DNA of 64,000 nucleotides, from contig CM028326.1 of NCBI GenBank assembly GCA_016647705.1, forward strand, positions 47,631,285-47,695,284, written 5' to 3'. A model generated the notes under the pieces. The model was not told the origin of the DNA, did no database searches, and saw only the letters and a list, made by a program, of their open reading frames with translations. Shown one piece after another: positions 24,098-36,148 of this stretch. Position 1 is the stretch's first letter; each line of letters starts with the position of its first letter. The DNA comes from Eucommia ulmoides. Lineage: Eukaryota; Streptophyta; Magnoliopsida; Garryales; Eucommiaceae. A program made the position numbers and the translations under genes.

Positions 24098-25200
24098 GTG
24101 GCACACACCATGGATAATGTTTTTTGTGTATCCTCTCTTGAAGGTGATAGATCCATATATGATAATGTCATTTATGATTTTTGTGGAATTATTGATAGTG
24201 ATGGAGATAATGATAATGAAAATGTTCATATTGTCATAGAAAAACTACTTTCTCTTACACTTCTTTTTGCTAAAGAAAACTTGAGCTTAAAAAAAATTGA
24301 TTCTTTTGAAAATAGACGAAAACGTATTTGGAAATCTAAAATACATTTGGATGACTATTGTGGTACAAAAAGAATTTTCGGATGTTGTTTTTGAAATAAA
24401 TAATTTACTCTCTAAAGTAGATTTTCATGAAAATGAAAACAGAGTTTTGAAAAATGATTTTGACTTGGTTTTCAGGCAAAGGTCAGATCTTGAATTAAAT
24501 ATTAATTTAATTAAAAAAATTGAAAAATCAAAATCTGATCTCATATCTATTTTAAGAGATTCTGAGAATATTTCTCCATACTTCAAAACAATTTATAGAA
24601 GTGTATATATTTCATCATCTCATCCTCCATCACAAGTTAATGATTATAATTTTGATATTGTTAGAAATGATTCATGCTTTACTTCTCGTGCTATCTATGA
24701 TAATCAATCGAAGTTGAGATGTAATTATTGCAATAGGGTTAGGAATTTTAAAATATCATGTCCGTTCAGGAACCCTAAGTTTATTTCTAACAAGAATGGA
24801 TCCAAAATAAAATAGGTACCAAAGAGTGCTACGCAAATGTCTTGTGCAGAGTTACATAATGACGAGACTGGAACAAAATGAACAAGAAAAAAGGTTATAT
24901 CAAAGCTAAGACGGGAAGCCACCAAGAATCCACAAGCAACACGTACAAACCAAAAAGATATACCAAATCTAAGATAAGAGGTTACATAGAAGTCACAAGC
25001 GACACGTCCAAATAGAAAAGATGCACCAAAGACAAGATAGGATATCACTAGGAAGCCACAAGTAACATGTGCAAATAGAAATATCATTGAATCAAATGGC
25101 AACGATCAAAGGTTTAAAGGATACAAATAGGTCAAGAGAAATTGTGCATCCAAATAAATTGTTGGTACAAATGAGGTAAAAAGAAAAATCATCCCTAAAG
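24098..25200 (+). pseudogene. SIRE-type gag remnant
   Basis: Two overlapping frames (24,110-24,394 and 24,297-24,815) join across a frameshift near 24,300-24,390. The second is rich in Leu, Lys, Glu and Asn with heptad-like spacing ('FEINNLLSKVDFHENENRVL'), as in the coiled-coil C-terminal half of SIRE gag. It then reads 'LRCNYCNRVRNFKISCPFRN', a zinc knuckle that keeps three Cys but has lost the Gly-His pair (CCHC expected). A stop follows 'NGSKIK', then 'VPKSATQMSCAE', echoing the family's WVPK motif. It would have formed the particle and bound element RNA. Confidence 0.75.
24900..25085 (+). repeat. 63-bp in-frame tandem repeat in the gag tail
   Basis: Three successive units of about 63 bp, each running from 'caaa(g/t)(c/a)taagat' through 'ccacaagcaacacgt' and 'caaatagaaa'. 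Sixty-three is 21 codons, so the repeat preserved the reading frame when it arose. Units now carry stops. Confidence 0.75.
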
Positions 25201-26400
25201 ATATAAGAGCTACTCCTAACCATTTGCAGTTTAAATTCATTAAATTTGTTAAAGAATAAAATGTCCGACTTGCCAAATAGGTAAGTTGATAATGGTTTCT
25301 AAGACTTAAACGAACTGATGTGCTTATTTATTGTCTTAGAAACGTTGTATGGTGATTTAGAGAATCACATTTACTTAAAGTGTAGTAACACGTTTGTTTC
25401 AAATTTGGTTATATTACTCATATCATGCATCTATTGATATTTCTTGAAATTGATATTATGATTATAATAAACATGTTACTTGAGATGGCTTAATCTGAAT
25501 CAATTGGTTTATAGGATCAAATTTGCTTTGAATTGATTAGTGATCACGCATGATTTTGAGAATAATTGATAAATATATGTTCACTTGATCTCTATTAATG
25601 ATTTTCTTCCAAGTATATTTCAAAGAGTTTCAGGTCATAAGATAATTTGAGGAGAAACAAATATTCATAACGGAATTCAAAATTTAGTCAAGAATAATAT
25701 CGATGTTAATTCAAGGAGATAATTGATTAGAGTTAAATCTTCATTTAACTCAGTGGTAAAATAATTTCATTCTTGCGTGATTATGTAAGAAATTTATGTG
25801 ACGTGAAATTATCATCTAATTTACAAAAATTGACTCACATCTCTATGAATATCATGTTTTGATTATATGCCTATGAGGAATTCCATTGTTAGCTAATGCT
25901 AGTTTATTGATGAAATATTTATTGCTTAGAAATTTCTGATAAAATTAGTATTAATCATGATCTTACCTGTTATCATATCATATAAATTTAAGCTTATATG
26001 GTTGGTATCAATTTATGAAATTGTGTTAATCTATTTTTGATACCACATATACGATTATCTGAATATACGTACATATCAATATGTGCTTAGTATTTTAAGT
26101 TGATACTTTTGCATATGGATATATTTATAGGCATTAAGTATCTAGTTATATGCATGATAATATGTCATTCTCATACATTTCATATCTCCTGATTTTAAAA
26201 TAATTATTACTCTGGAAGGGATCTAGAATGTTATGAGATAACATCTTTAATATGCATGTTATTATTGAGATATGATTCATGTCCTTGTGCTTTAATCATT
26301 TAAAGATTCTGATATCTTATTAGTATAGATTTATGTTGATGATATTCGAATCTACTAATGAGGATTTTTGTTAAGAGTATTCTAAGATTATGTAGATAGA
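25201..26400 (+). other. Interior of SIRE-type element without recognisable coding
   Basis: About 1.2 kb of AT-rich DNA with no open frame or motif where protease, integrase and the RT palm should lie. Either a large deletion joined unrelated sequence, or the sequence has decayed beyond visual recognition. Confidence 0.5.
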
Positions 26401-27290
26401 GTTTGAAATGAGTATGATTGGGTAGTTAACCTTCTTTCTTTTGTTGCAAATAAAGCAACCCAAATAAGGGATTTTCATTAATCAAGCCAAGTACACTAAA
26501 GAGTTTATGAAAAAATATGGCTTGGATGATCCTAAAGAGTACAAAACGCCCATGACAACAGCTATGAAAATAGATAAAGACGATACGACAAAAATGTGAA
26601 TAAGAAAATTTATTGAGTTATGATTGGTAGTTTGTTGTATCTTACTACTAGTAGACCTGACATAATGTTTAGTGTATGCTTGTGTGCTAGATTTCAGTCT
26701 TATCCTAAAGAATCACATTTAATTGTGGTTAAGCGAATCTTTTGATATTTAAAAGGGATGCGTGACTTAGGATTATGGTATCCTTGGGGGAGTCACTTTA
26801 TGTTAACTAGTTACTCTGACGCTAATTTTGTCAGATGCAAAGTGGAGCGTAAAAGCACAAGTGGGTCATGTCACTTTTTCGGATATGTCTTGGTTTCTTG
26901 GTCTAGCAAGAAACAAAACTCAATTATCTTATCTTCTACTGAGGCTGAGTATATGACAGCTAGTAATTGTTTCCCTCAAATACTATATATTAGCAACAAT
27001 TATATGATTTTGGAATATATATATAGAGAAAGTTCCTATTTATTGTGATAATAAAAGTGCTATATACTTAAGTAAGAATCGTACACAACGCTCATGAACT
27101 AAACACATATAGATTAAACATTATTTTATTCGTGATCACATTCAAAAAATGAATGTAACTATTGAGTATATTGATACCTCCGATTAGCTTGCCGATATCT
27201 TTACCAAACCTCTAGCAGAAGATCAATTCATGAAAATTATTCGAGGTTTAGGTATGGCTAGGCATAACGATGTATGCCTAGAGTGATGTT
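26400..27290 (+). pseudogene. SIRE-type RT C-terminus and RNase H remnant
   Basis: It reads 'FEMSMIG' ... 'FFLLLQIKQPK', 'GIFINQAKYTKEFMKKYGL', 'PKEYKTPMTTAMKIDKDD', then the open run 26,758-27,048 with 'GYVLVSWSSKKQNSIILSST' and 'EAEYMTASNC', followed by 'DNKSAIYLSKN' and 'QLADIFTKPLAEDQF'-like steps ending near 27,285. The order is that of Ty1/copia RT-RNase H (RKSTSG, SWSSKKQ, STEAEY, ADIFTKPL). Stops and frameshifts interrupt at several points. Confidence 0.9.
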
Positions 27291-27588
27291 TTCGGGTCTC
27301 CGTCCCCACATTTTGAGATGACAAATGGGGAGAAATTGATGTTTAGGAATTTATTCACCTAAGCATTGCGTTGATTAAAAGGAGATCTTAATTGTTGGGC
27401 TTTATATTGAATATGATTAAATTCGTTAACTTGGACTTATATGCATATCTTAATAATTGTTTGATTATGTTTTCATGTTTATGTTTAAATGAGTTTAACT
27501 ACCCGTCCTTGACTTTAGGGGGAGCGTGGTTATATTCTTTATTGAACAAAATATCAAAGTTAATTGTCATTATAAAAAAGAGATAAAT

Positions 27589-29112
27589 TATTGAACTCAA
27601 GGTTTTGATGGACAATTAAATATTGATATTTTTTATAGAACTAATGTGTTTGTTGAGTAGTTCAAAAAAGAGTTTCATATAGTTGTTTAAAAAGAAGATC
27701 TCATTAGGAAAATATAAAGGGTGCAAAGAATGATGCAATAAAGAAATGAAGAGTGTTGAAAACCGTGAAGAAATTAGGTGAAAACAACTCTCTACTCATA
27801 TACTCATAATGCAACCTGAATTGGGATCACACATGACACATTAAATAAGTTATCTTTATGTGTGTTTTCATATTGAAATAATAGAGTTTAAGATCTTAAT
27901 TAATGATTTTATATGTGCTCTTTATACGAAATCAGATTGATAATTGACCTAATCAGATTGATATGGACTTATTTGAGAGATTTAAAAGATATTTTTAAGT
28001 GGATTACCCCAAAAATGGAAGATAATATTATATGGGGCCAAAAAGTGTCTTTTAGAGGTATATCTTTTTAAAAGTAGCCGTTGGAAGAATTGATATCTGT
28101 CTATAAAAAATTGATATCTGTCACCGATTTGTGCTCTATCGCAATTCTGTTTCCTTCTTCGGTGTTTTCCCGATGAGATATTTCCAAGCTTTTGTTCTTT
28201 ATTTTGAATTCATATTATTATTGATTTCTTGGTTATAAGATTGTTAGAAAATCATTTTTAAACTTAAAAACTTGAAAAATCTTTTTAAACGATTTTATTT
28301 GATTATCTAATTACATGCTCTAAATTGTGCTACTCACTTATTTAATCAGATTTTATTTACTTCACCTTGTATCTATCATATAGTAATTTTTGGGACATTA
28401 ATTGAGTATATCTGTATTGAGGTGGTAGAAGTTCCTTATGGGAAGAAACTTATATTTTTCTGTATTTGTGAGTTTGAGCGGATTAGACACATTTGGGACG
28501 GTGTTCAGTTAGGGTAAATGGGTTTCGATCTTTTTCCGGTGAAAAATATTAGGGTTCGATCTTTGTCCTGCAAAAAAGTTAAGTTATTATTTTCACTTCA
28601 AAAAAAAATTAGATTTTGATTTTCCCTGCAATTGAATTGTATTTTTTGAGTGAATTGTAAAGGCTCGTCCTTACTTGTGAAAAGGGTACTTGAGAGAGTA
28701 GTGAGGTTAATCTTTAGTCTGGTAAAAAGATAGGGTTCATCTTTGGCCTGAGAAAAGGGTAAAATTGTAAAGGTTGATTATGTGCTTGTAAAATAATCAT
28801 TGTAAGAGTTTGGTTCCTACTGGTAGAGGAATCAGGGGCTTAGTGGTTGCGAATCTCCGTAGAGCTCGTGGGACTAGATAAGGCAAGGGTAGCTTGCTGA
28901 ACCAAATTATATCTTGGGGTGTTGCACTATTTTTATTCTTTATATTGTGTTTGGGTGTGTGCTTAGTATTAAACACTTATGCACTACGCAACTAAGATAA
29001 TAATTAATTTAGAAAAATTGATTATTTGATATTAAGTGTTTAAAGAATTTTTTCCTTCAAATTTTATAACTACCCAATTCACCCCTCTCATGGATAACTC
29101 TTTAAACTAAAA
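27589..29112 (+). repeat. 3' LTR of the SIRE-type element, internally deleted
   Basis: It starts TATTGAACTC and shares the 5' LTR's downstream blocks. It is about 1.5 kb because roughly 0.6 kb is missing near 27,955, exactly the part that carries the 'ggtcaaccg' array in the partner LTR. The end is decayed by several G-to-A-type changes. Confidence 0.82.
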
Positions 29113-30690
29113 AAAGAATCTTCCAAAAGAATCATAATAAATGCTCTCTATTTGTGGTAAGATTCTTGGGAAACTCTTAATTGGCTATGTACACTCCCTA
29201 AAAGTATCCTATGCTTTGTCCTGTCCTTGGAGGGTGTGCTTGTAGTGATTTTGGTGTTTTGGGCACCCTTTGTCTAATTGAGGCTTTATTAATTGATTTT
29301 TTAGAAATTAAAATTTTAAACATGAAATTAAACTATCCAAATATTATTGGAAAGTTTAATTTTAAAAAATAAAATATTTTTAGCCGTCAATTTGATAAAA
29401 TCGATGAAAACGAAAGTTTTTGGGTTAATAACATAAAGTAATTGTAATTGGTGAAATTTCTTACAATTTAAAGGATAGAAACTAACATTAAACATATTAA
29501 AAGTGATATCCACAGAAAACTCACTTTTAATTTTGTGATTTTAGTCTCCATTAACTTTTAGAAATTTCCAAATTGACACAAAACTTTTGTTTATACCGAA
29601 GTTTGATCGAATTGACGATTTTTCTTGACAAATGAAATATTTTAATGAAAAAACATTTTTGAGAAAATCTTTCTTTCTAGTTCGAAAAGTCCTTTTGCAC
29701 AATTATCGTTTGCATATATTCACTGGTAAGTTACATTCTTGATTGTTTGGTCCATCTTTTGGTCGTGTTGTTTTTCCCCACGGAGCTATTTTAAAAATCC
29801 AAAAAATAGTGATGTATTCAAAGTTAATGGTCAAAGCCTGAAACCTTTCTTGGAATTAAAAACTCCCGAAATGGAGGAAACACTCCTCGAAGATCCTGTT
29901 TATCAAGATTAGTCCTTTAATATTTTTTTTTCATTTGTGTATTTCTAGTGTAATTGTTTTTGTTTATTCTTCTCTTGGTAAATCGTCTGGCTGCAAACAT
30001 TAAACAAAGCGTTGAATGAGTTTCTTTGAGTTTTGTGACAGACAGGTTTACAAGCATTCAGTCAGGACATACAGTATAGTTGCAACAGGTAGTATCTTTC
30101 CTTGCCAATTTAATTTCGTATTTTTCTCATTTGATGATAATGCATGATTTAGGTTGGGTAGGGTAAATGCATGTATGCCTTCTGTTATTTTATTTCACAA
30201 TCAAACTTTTTCAATCTATCCTATTGTAGTATGCCTGTCAAGTGCAAACTTAAATTTATTAAGTAGTCATTGGTGTATGGCACTTATTTTTAAACTAAGT
30301 ATTGCATTTTTTTTACCCTAGCATGCATACTTTCTTTTATTTTAAAAAATTGTGTTAATAATAATGGTTTTCTGTCTTAATGATGAACTTCTGATAAGTA
30401 ACCAGGCCTCTTGCCTCAGTAAGCAGCGAGTGTTTGTGTCATAAAGATATAGCAATTATAAAGACAATAAGTGACTTGTTAACCTTGAAGCATAATAAGT
30501 TTGAGTTATTAAGCCTAAAGGGTGCCTTAACACTAATACCCCGTGTCAATTGGATTGGGATCATTGGTCCAATACTCACTACGCGGTTATCTTATCCAAA
30601 AGAATTTTCAAAATGATAAGTTGTTTTAAAAAGTTAATAGGATTCTGAATATAACACCGACAATCGACTAGTATTTTCATTCGTGAGCAA
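29113..30690. other. Unassigned AT-rich region
   Basis: No terminal repeats, coding motifs or tandem structure recognised. The text 29,690-30,120 is of lower AT content than its surroundings and could be a decayed older element or unique DNA. The satellite begins right after 'gcggcatgagttatagcc'. Confidence 0.4.
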
Positions 30691-31710
30691 AAATTAGGGG
30701 CGCGGCATGAGTTATAGCCTTTCAAAATTTTAAGATTTTGAGTTTTTCATAAAATTTACGAAATAGAGTTTTTTCAGTGAGTTACCTTTCAAAATTTCAC
30801 GATTTTGAGTTTTTATAGAAATACCAAAATTAGACTTTTCGTGAGCTATAACCTTTCAAAATTTCACAATTTTGATTTTTTTATAAATTTGGCAAAATCA
30901 TGTATTTTTGTAAACTACAGATTTTCAAAATTTTCCAATTTTGAATATTTCATGAAATTGGAAAAATCGAGCATTTTTGGTGAGTTGCAACCTTTAAAAA
31001 TTCACTATTTTGAGTTCCAATAAAAACATGCAGAATTTGGTATTTCTGGTGAACTACAACCTTTAAAAATTTCACGATTTTAAGTTTTTTATAGAAAGGG
31101 AGAATTCAGATTTTTTGATGAGCTATACCCTTTCAATTTCAAGATTTTGAGTTATTCGAAGAAGTGGCGAGATTGCCCATTTTCGAAGAGTTCTAACCCA
31201 CCGAAATTCTACGACTTTGAGTTTTTCATTAAATTTCAAAATCACGTAGTTTCAATGTGCCATAGCCTTTCAAATATTCATGATTTTGAGTTTTCCATAA
31301 AAGTTGAGAAATCAAGTTTTTTTACTGAATCGTAAACTTTCAAAAATATTTGATTTTGAGTTTTTCTCAAAATTGGAGAAATTGTGTATTTTCATGAGCT
31401 ATATCCTCTTAAACTTTCATCATTTTCAACTTTTCAAAAGTGGCCAAATCGGATTTTTCAATGAGTTGTAGCCTTATAAAATTTTATAATTTTAAGTTTT
31501 TCATAAAATTAATGAAATCATGGATTTTCGATGACTTATAACCTCTCAAAATTTATGTGAGTATTTCACAAAAGTGTCGGAATCAAACTTTTTTCGAGAG
31601 CTACTGCCTTTTGAATTTTTATGATTTTGACTTTTTTTTTTTAATAAAATTTGCAAAATCGTATATTTTCGAAGAGTTATAGCCTTTGAAAATTTCACAA
31701 TTTCGAGTTT
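30690..31710 (+). repeat. AT-rich satellite, block 1
   Basis: Tandem imperfect monomers of roughly 66-72 bp. A consensus-like unit runs 'cctttcaaaatttcacgatt', 'ttgagtttttcataaaatt', 'ggcgaaatcatgtattttcg', 'gtgagctata'. Monomer order at 31,140-31,610 matches that at 48,130-48,630, including the distinctive '(g)tggccaaat' unit and the 'ttaatgaaatc(a/t)tggattttcgatga' unit. Confidence 0.93.
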
Positions 31711-33169
31711 TTTAGGATTCCAAGGGAGAGATTTGTGAGATTTGAACTTAATTAAAATATGGTCTACCTATTCTATTATCCTTATTGAATTTGTCCATAT
31801 ACTCTGAGATTCTTCTAATTTAAATGGATTAATACTTCCTATCTTTATAGTTTTAAATTGGGAATTATTGTATGCACTTATATGAGAGAATTGAAAGATA
31901 TTTTAATGTGGAATATACCTTAAATGAATGGTAATGATATATGGGGTCTAAGTGTGTCATTTATTGACACAATATTTGAAAACTAACCGTTGGAGATCTA
32001 GTTCTAGGTCTATTTAAAGAGACCTACGGGATTGAGTTTAATACATCAAGAATATCAGCTTTGAGCTATTCTAAGAGTGATATTTGTGTTGAGATTTTGT
32101 GAGTGATTTTAAGTAAGTTCTTGATCTAATGCGTTTGTTGTTTGGCGTCACCGATTTGAGTTTCAATTGTGATATCATCATTGTCTTCTATGTTTTCCTG
32201 GTGAAATCTATCTAAACTTTATTGCTTACTTTAAAATTATATTTTTATTGATTACTTAGTATAGGGTTGTTTAGAAAATCGTTTTTGAACTCAAAAGTCT
32301 GAAAATCTTTTTAAACAATTTTATTGGATTATTCGATTACGTGCTATTGTGTTACCCACTTTGTTATTTAATCAGATTTTGTATGTCTCACATTGTATTT
32401 ATCATGTAGTAATTATTCAGGACATCAATCAAGTACATTTGTATTGAAGTGGTAGAAGCTCATTGTGGAAAGAAATTTATATTTTTTGTATTTGTGAGTT
32501 TGAGCAGATTAAACATGTTTGGGACGATATCTAGTCAGGGTAGTTAGGTTTCGATCTTTTCCATGTGAAAAAATATTAGGGTTTGATCGTTTTCCAACAA
32601 AAAGTGAAGTTATTCTCTCATTTGAAAATAATTAGGTTTTGATTCTCCCTGTAATAGAATTGAGTGATGTGTAAAAGTATGAGGGAGTGGTAGGCTTGAT
32701 TTTTAGCTTGTTAAAATGATTAGTTTTTTATTCTTCATGTAATAAAATTAGGTTAGTCTTGAGCTTTCTAAAAAGATAAGGTTCATCTCGAGTCAGGGAA
32801 AAGGATAATTGTGAAGATTGATTATTAGCCTATGAAAAGAATCGAGATTGTAAGGGTTTGATTCCTACCTGGGAAAGAAATTAGGGATTTAGTGGGTTGT
32901 GAATGTCCATGGAGCTCGTGGGACTCGAGTTGATAGGAGTAGCTTACCGAACTAAGATATATCTTTGTGTGTTGCATTATTCATTTTCTATTATATTATG
33001 TTTGGGTGTGCACTCAGTATTAAACACTTATCCACTACATAACTAAGATAATAATTAATTTAGGGAAACTAAAATTGATTATTTGATATTAAGTGTTTAA
33101 AAAATTAATTGTTTAAATTTCGTAACTACTCAATTCACCTCTTCTCTTGGGTAGCTCTTTGGGCCAACA
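31710..33169 (+). mobile_element. 5'-truncated SIRE-type LTR
   Basis: It matches the 3' two-thirds of the 20,232 LTR from the 'aggattccaagggagag' block through 'ttgggtagctctttgggccaaca'. The TGTTGA start and the upstream part are missing. At the left junction satellite 'gagtttttt' merges with LTR 'ttttaggattcc', a few bases of microhomology. The right edge is the true LTR end, after which satellite resumes with 'ataacctttcaaaat'. Confidence 0.85.
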
Positions 33170-35879
33170 ATAACCTTTCAAAATTTTAGGATTTTGAGTT
33201 TTTTCATAAAAGTTTAGAAATCGAGCTTTTACACTGACTTTTCAAATTTTCAAATTTTGATTTTTTTCATAAAAAATGGAGAATTCATGCGTTGTTTTGA
33301 GCTATACACTTTCAAAATTTCATGATTTTCAGTTTCTCTCAAAAGTGGCCAAAACTGTTTTTTCTTAGATTTATAGCCTTTCAAAATTTTATAATTTTGA
33401 TTTTTTCATACAATTAGTGAAATCATGTATTTTTTATTAGCTATAAACTATCAAAACTTCAAGATTTTGAGTTTTTCATAAAGGTGGAGAAATCGATCTT
33501 TTTCATTGAGCCATAACCTTTCAAATTTTTCGATTTTAAGTATTCCATAAAATTTTAAAAATCATGTATTTTAGTGAGCTCCCTTTCAAAATTTTGTGAT
33601 TTTTACCTTTTCATAAAAGTTTCCAAAACGGTTTTGTAAGAATTATAACCTTTCAAAATTTCACGATTTTCAGTTTTTTTCATTCATTTGGTGAAATCGT
33701 TTTTTTTTCAATGGTTATATCTTTCAAAATTTCAGTATATTGAACTTTTCATCAAAGTGGTGAAATCGGACTTTTTATTGAGTTATAGCCTTTAAAAAAA
33801 TTTCGATTTTCAATTGTTCATAAAACTAGCGAAATATGATATTTTTGAGGAATTTTGTTCTTTCAGAATTTCGAGATTTTGAGATTTCTACAAAATATGT
33901 GAAATTAGGTAATTTTTATAAGTTATTGCCTTTAAACATTTTACAAATTTTATTGATTTTTTAATTAAATTGGTAATATCATGTATTTTCGGTGAGTTAT
34001 AATCTTTCAAAATTTCACGAGTTTTATTTTTTCATAAAATTGATGAAATCATGTTTTTAAGTGAGGTAAGGCTTTCAAAATTTCATGATTTTGAGTTTAT
34101 CATAAAATTGGCAAACTCATGTATTTTTTGTGTACAATTTTAGTTTTTCATAAAAGTAGACAAATCAAGTTTTTTCAATGAAGTATAATTTTTCAAAATT
34201 TTACAATATTGTGTTTTTGAAAAAAGGAACAAAATTAGCATTTTTCAATGAGCTGTAACATTTCACAATTTCACGATTTTGATTTTTACATAAAATTAGC
34301 GAAATCATGTATTTTGGGTGAGCTATATAGCATTTCAAAATTTCCTGATTTTTAGGATTTCCTAAACTTGGCTAAATCGAATATTTTCAGTAACCTACAA
34401 TATTTTCAATATTTTGAATTTTCGAAGAGGTGGCGATATCGGACTTCTTTAGTGAGCTATAGGTTTTAAAAATTTCGCGATTTCGAGTTTTTAAACAAAA
34501 GGAGAATTCGCGTTGTTTTTTTTTTTTTTTTTTTTTTTTTTTGAGCTACAACCATTCAATTTGATGATTTTGTATTTAAAAAACTATAATCAAGTTTTTT
34601 CTCTAAGCTAAATACATTCAAAAATTCAAGATTTTGAGTTTTTTCAAAGAAGTGGCAAGATCGGAATTTTTCAGTAAGCTATAACTTATCAAAATTTTAC
34701 GATTTTGAGTATTTTATAAAATTTTCAAAATTGTGTATTTTCACAGTGGTAGAGACTTTCAAAATTTTACAATATTAAGTTTTTCATAAATGCGAAAAAA
34801 TCAGGCTTTTCCGAGAGAGTTGTAACATTTTAAAATTTCACGATCATGAGTTTTTCATAAAATTGGCAAAATTATGTATTTTCAGTAAGTCATAGACTTT
34901 GAAAAAATTACAATTTATAGTTTTTCACATAAGTGCAGAAATTGAGCTTTTTTATTGAGTTATACTCTTTCGAAATTTTACGATTTTGTATTTTTCACAA
35001 AAGTAGAAAAATCGAGTTTTTTTGGTAAGCCTTTCAAAATTTTAGGAAAAAAATATTTTTCATAAATGTCACAAAATCGAAAAAAAAATTGGTGAATTAT
35101 GGCCTTCCAAAATTTCATGATATTGAGTTTTTGCATAAAATATGCAAAATGATGTATTTTCAATGAGCGTAGTCTTTGATAATTTTACAATTTTGAACTT
35201 TTTATGGAATTGAAGTAATTGAGCTTTTTCAGTGATTTATAGTCTTTAAAAAATTTACAATTTTGAATTTTTCAAAAGTGTGAAAAATTCGGGCTTTTTC
35301 GGTGAGCTATAAAAACCTTTCCAAATCTCACGATATTGAGTTTTTCATAAATATGACAAAATCAAAAAATTTCAGTGAGTCATAACCTTTCAAAATTTTA
35401 TGATTATGACTTTTTCATAAAATTGAAGAAATTGAATTTTTCGGTGAGTTACACCTTTTCAAAATTTCACGATTTTGAGATTTTTCATGAATTTGGAAAG
35501 ATCATAATTTTCTTGGTGAGCTATAACCTTTCAAAATTTCACGATTTTAAGTATTCCATATATTTGGCAAAATCATGTCCTTTCCCTGAGCTGTAGCCTT
35601 TAGAAATTTTATGATTTTGAATATTTCACAAAATCTGTAAAATCGAGTTTTTTGATTAAGCAAATAACCTTCAAAGTTTTTACAATTTTGACTTTTTCAT
35701 AAACTGGTGAAATTATTTATTTTCAGTGAACAATATTCTTTCAAAATTTCTTGATTCTTAGTTTTTCATAAAAGTGACAAAATAGGACTTTTTTGTTGAG
35801 TTAGAGCCTTTAAAAATTTCACAATTTTGAGTTTTCTATAAAATTTGTGAACTTAGGTGCTTTCATTGAGAGAGCCTTT
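33170..35879 (+). repeat. AT-rich satellite, block 2
   Basis: About 40 monomers of the same 67-70-bp family. Its serial order of variants (units with 'gccaaaactg', 'aaatcatgtatttttta', 'acaatttgagtttttca...gtagac', 'ggaacaaaatt', 'gaagaggtggcgatatcgg', then 'ctataaaaaccttt') recurs in blocks 3 to 5. One unit carries a run of about 29 T at 34,513-34,541. Confidence 0.93.
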
Positions 35880-36148
35880 AAAATCATTTACGATGGTTTG
35901 GGTATGTGTATAGAAAATCCATTAAAGCACCAGTGAGAAAATATGATTTAGTTCAAGTGCAAGGGGCTATGCAAGGGGCTATTAGAGGGAGAGGTAAACC
36001 TAAGAAAACGTTGGATAAGACTATTAAAATTGATTTAATGACATTAAACCTAATTGAGGAGATGTCCTTTGATCGATCCCTATGGCGTAAACGAATTCAT
36101 GTAGCCGACTCTACATAAGTGGGACAAAGGCTTGATTGTTGTTGTTGT
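35880..36148 (+). mobile_element. RTE-type LINE, 3' end fragment
   Basis: In one frame it gives 'RWFGYVYRKSIKAPVRK', 'GRGKPKKTLDKTIKIDL', 'SFDRSLWRKRIHVADST', stop, then 'VGQRLDCCCC' encoded by a (GTT)n tail. This is the conserved C-terminus and 3' tail of plant RTE elements (RGRPKKTW, RIHVADP, TTG-rich tail). Only the last 270 bp are present, consistent with 5' truncation at insertion into the satellite. Confidence 0.88.

Larger units (their letters stand above)
20232..29112 (+). mobile_element. SIRE-type Ty1/copia element, internally deleted
   Basis: The 5' LTR (20,232-24,038) is followed by a primer-binding-like site, gag remnants with a degenerate zinc knuckle, a C-terminal RT/RNase H remnant and a 3' LTR (27,589-29,112). 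Protease, integrase and most of RT are absent from the roughly 3.5-kb interior. The RT/RNase H motifs match plant copia elements of the SIRE/Maximus branch. The LTR starts TATTGAAC (canonical TGTTGA with G-to-A). The last bases of the 3' LTR are decayed (CTTTAAACTAAAA for CTTTGGGCCAACA). No clear target duplication could be made out. Confidence 0.87.

Noticed and set aside
35880-36148. A 70-codon ORF taken as a small host gene
   Set aside because: Its sequence is the conserved C-terminus of an RTE LINE followed by the (GTT)n tail.
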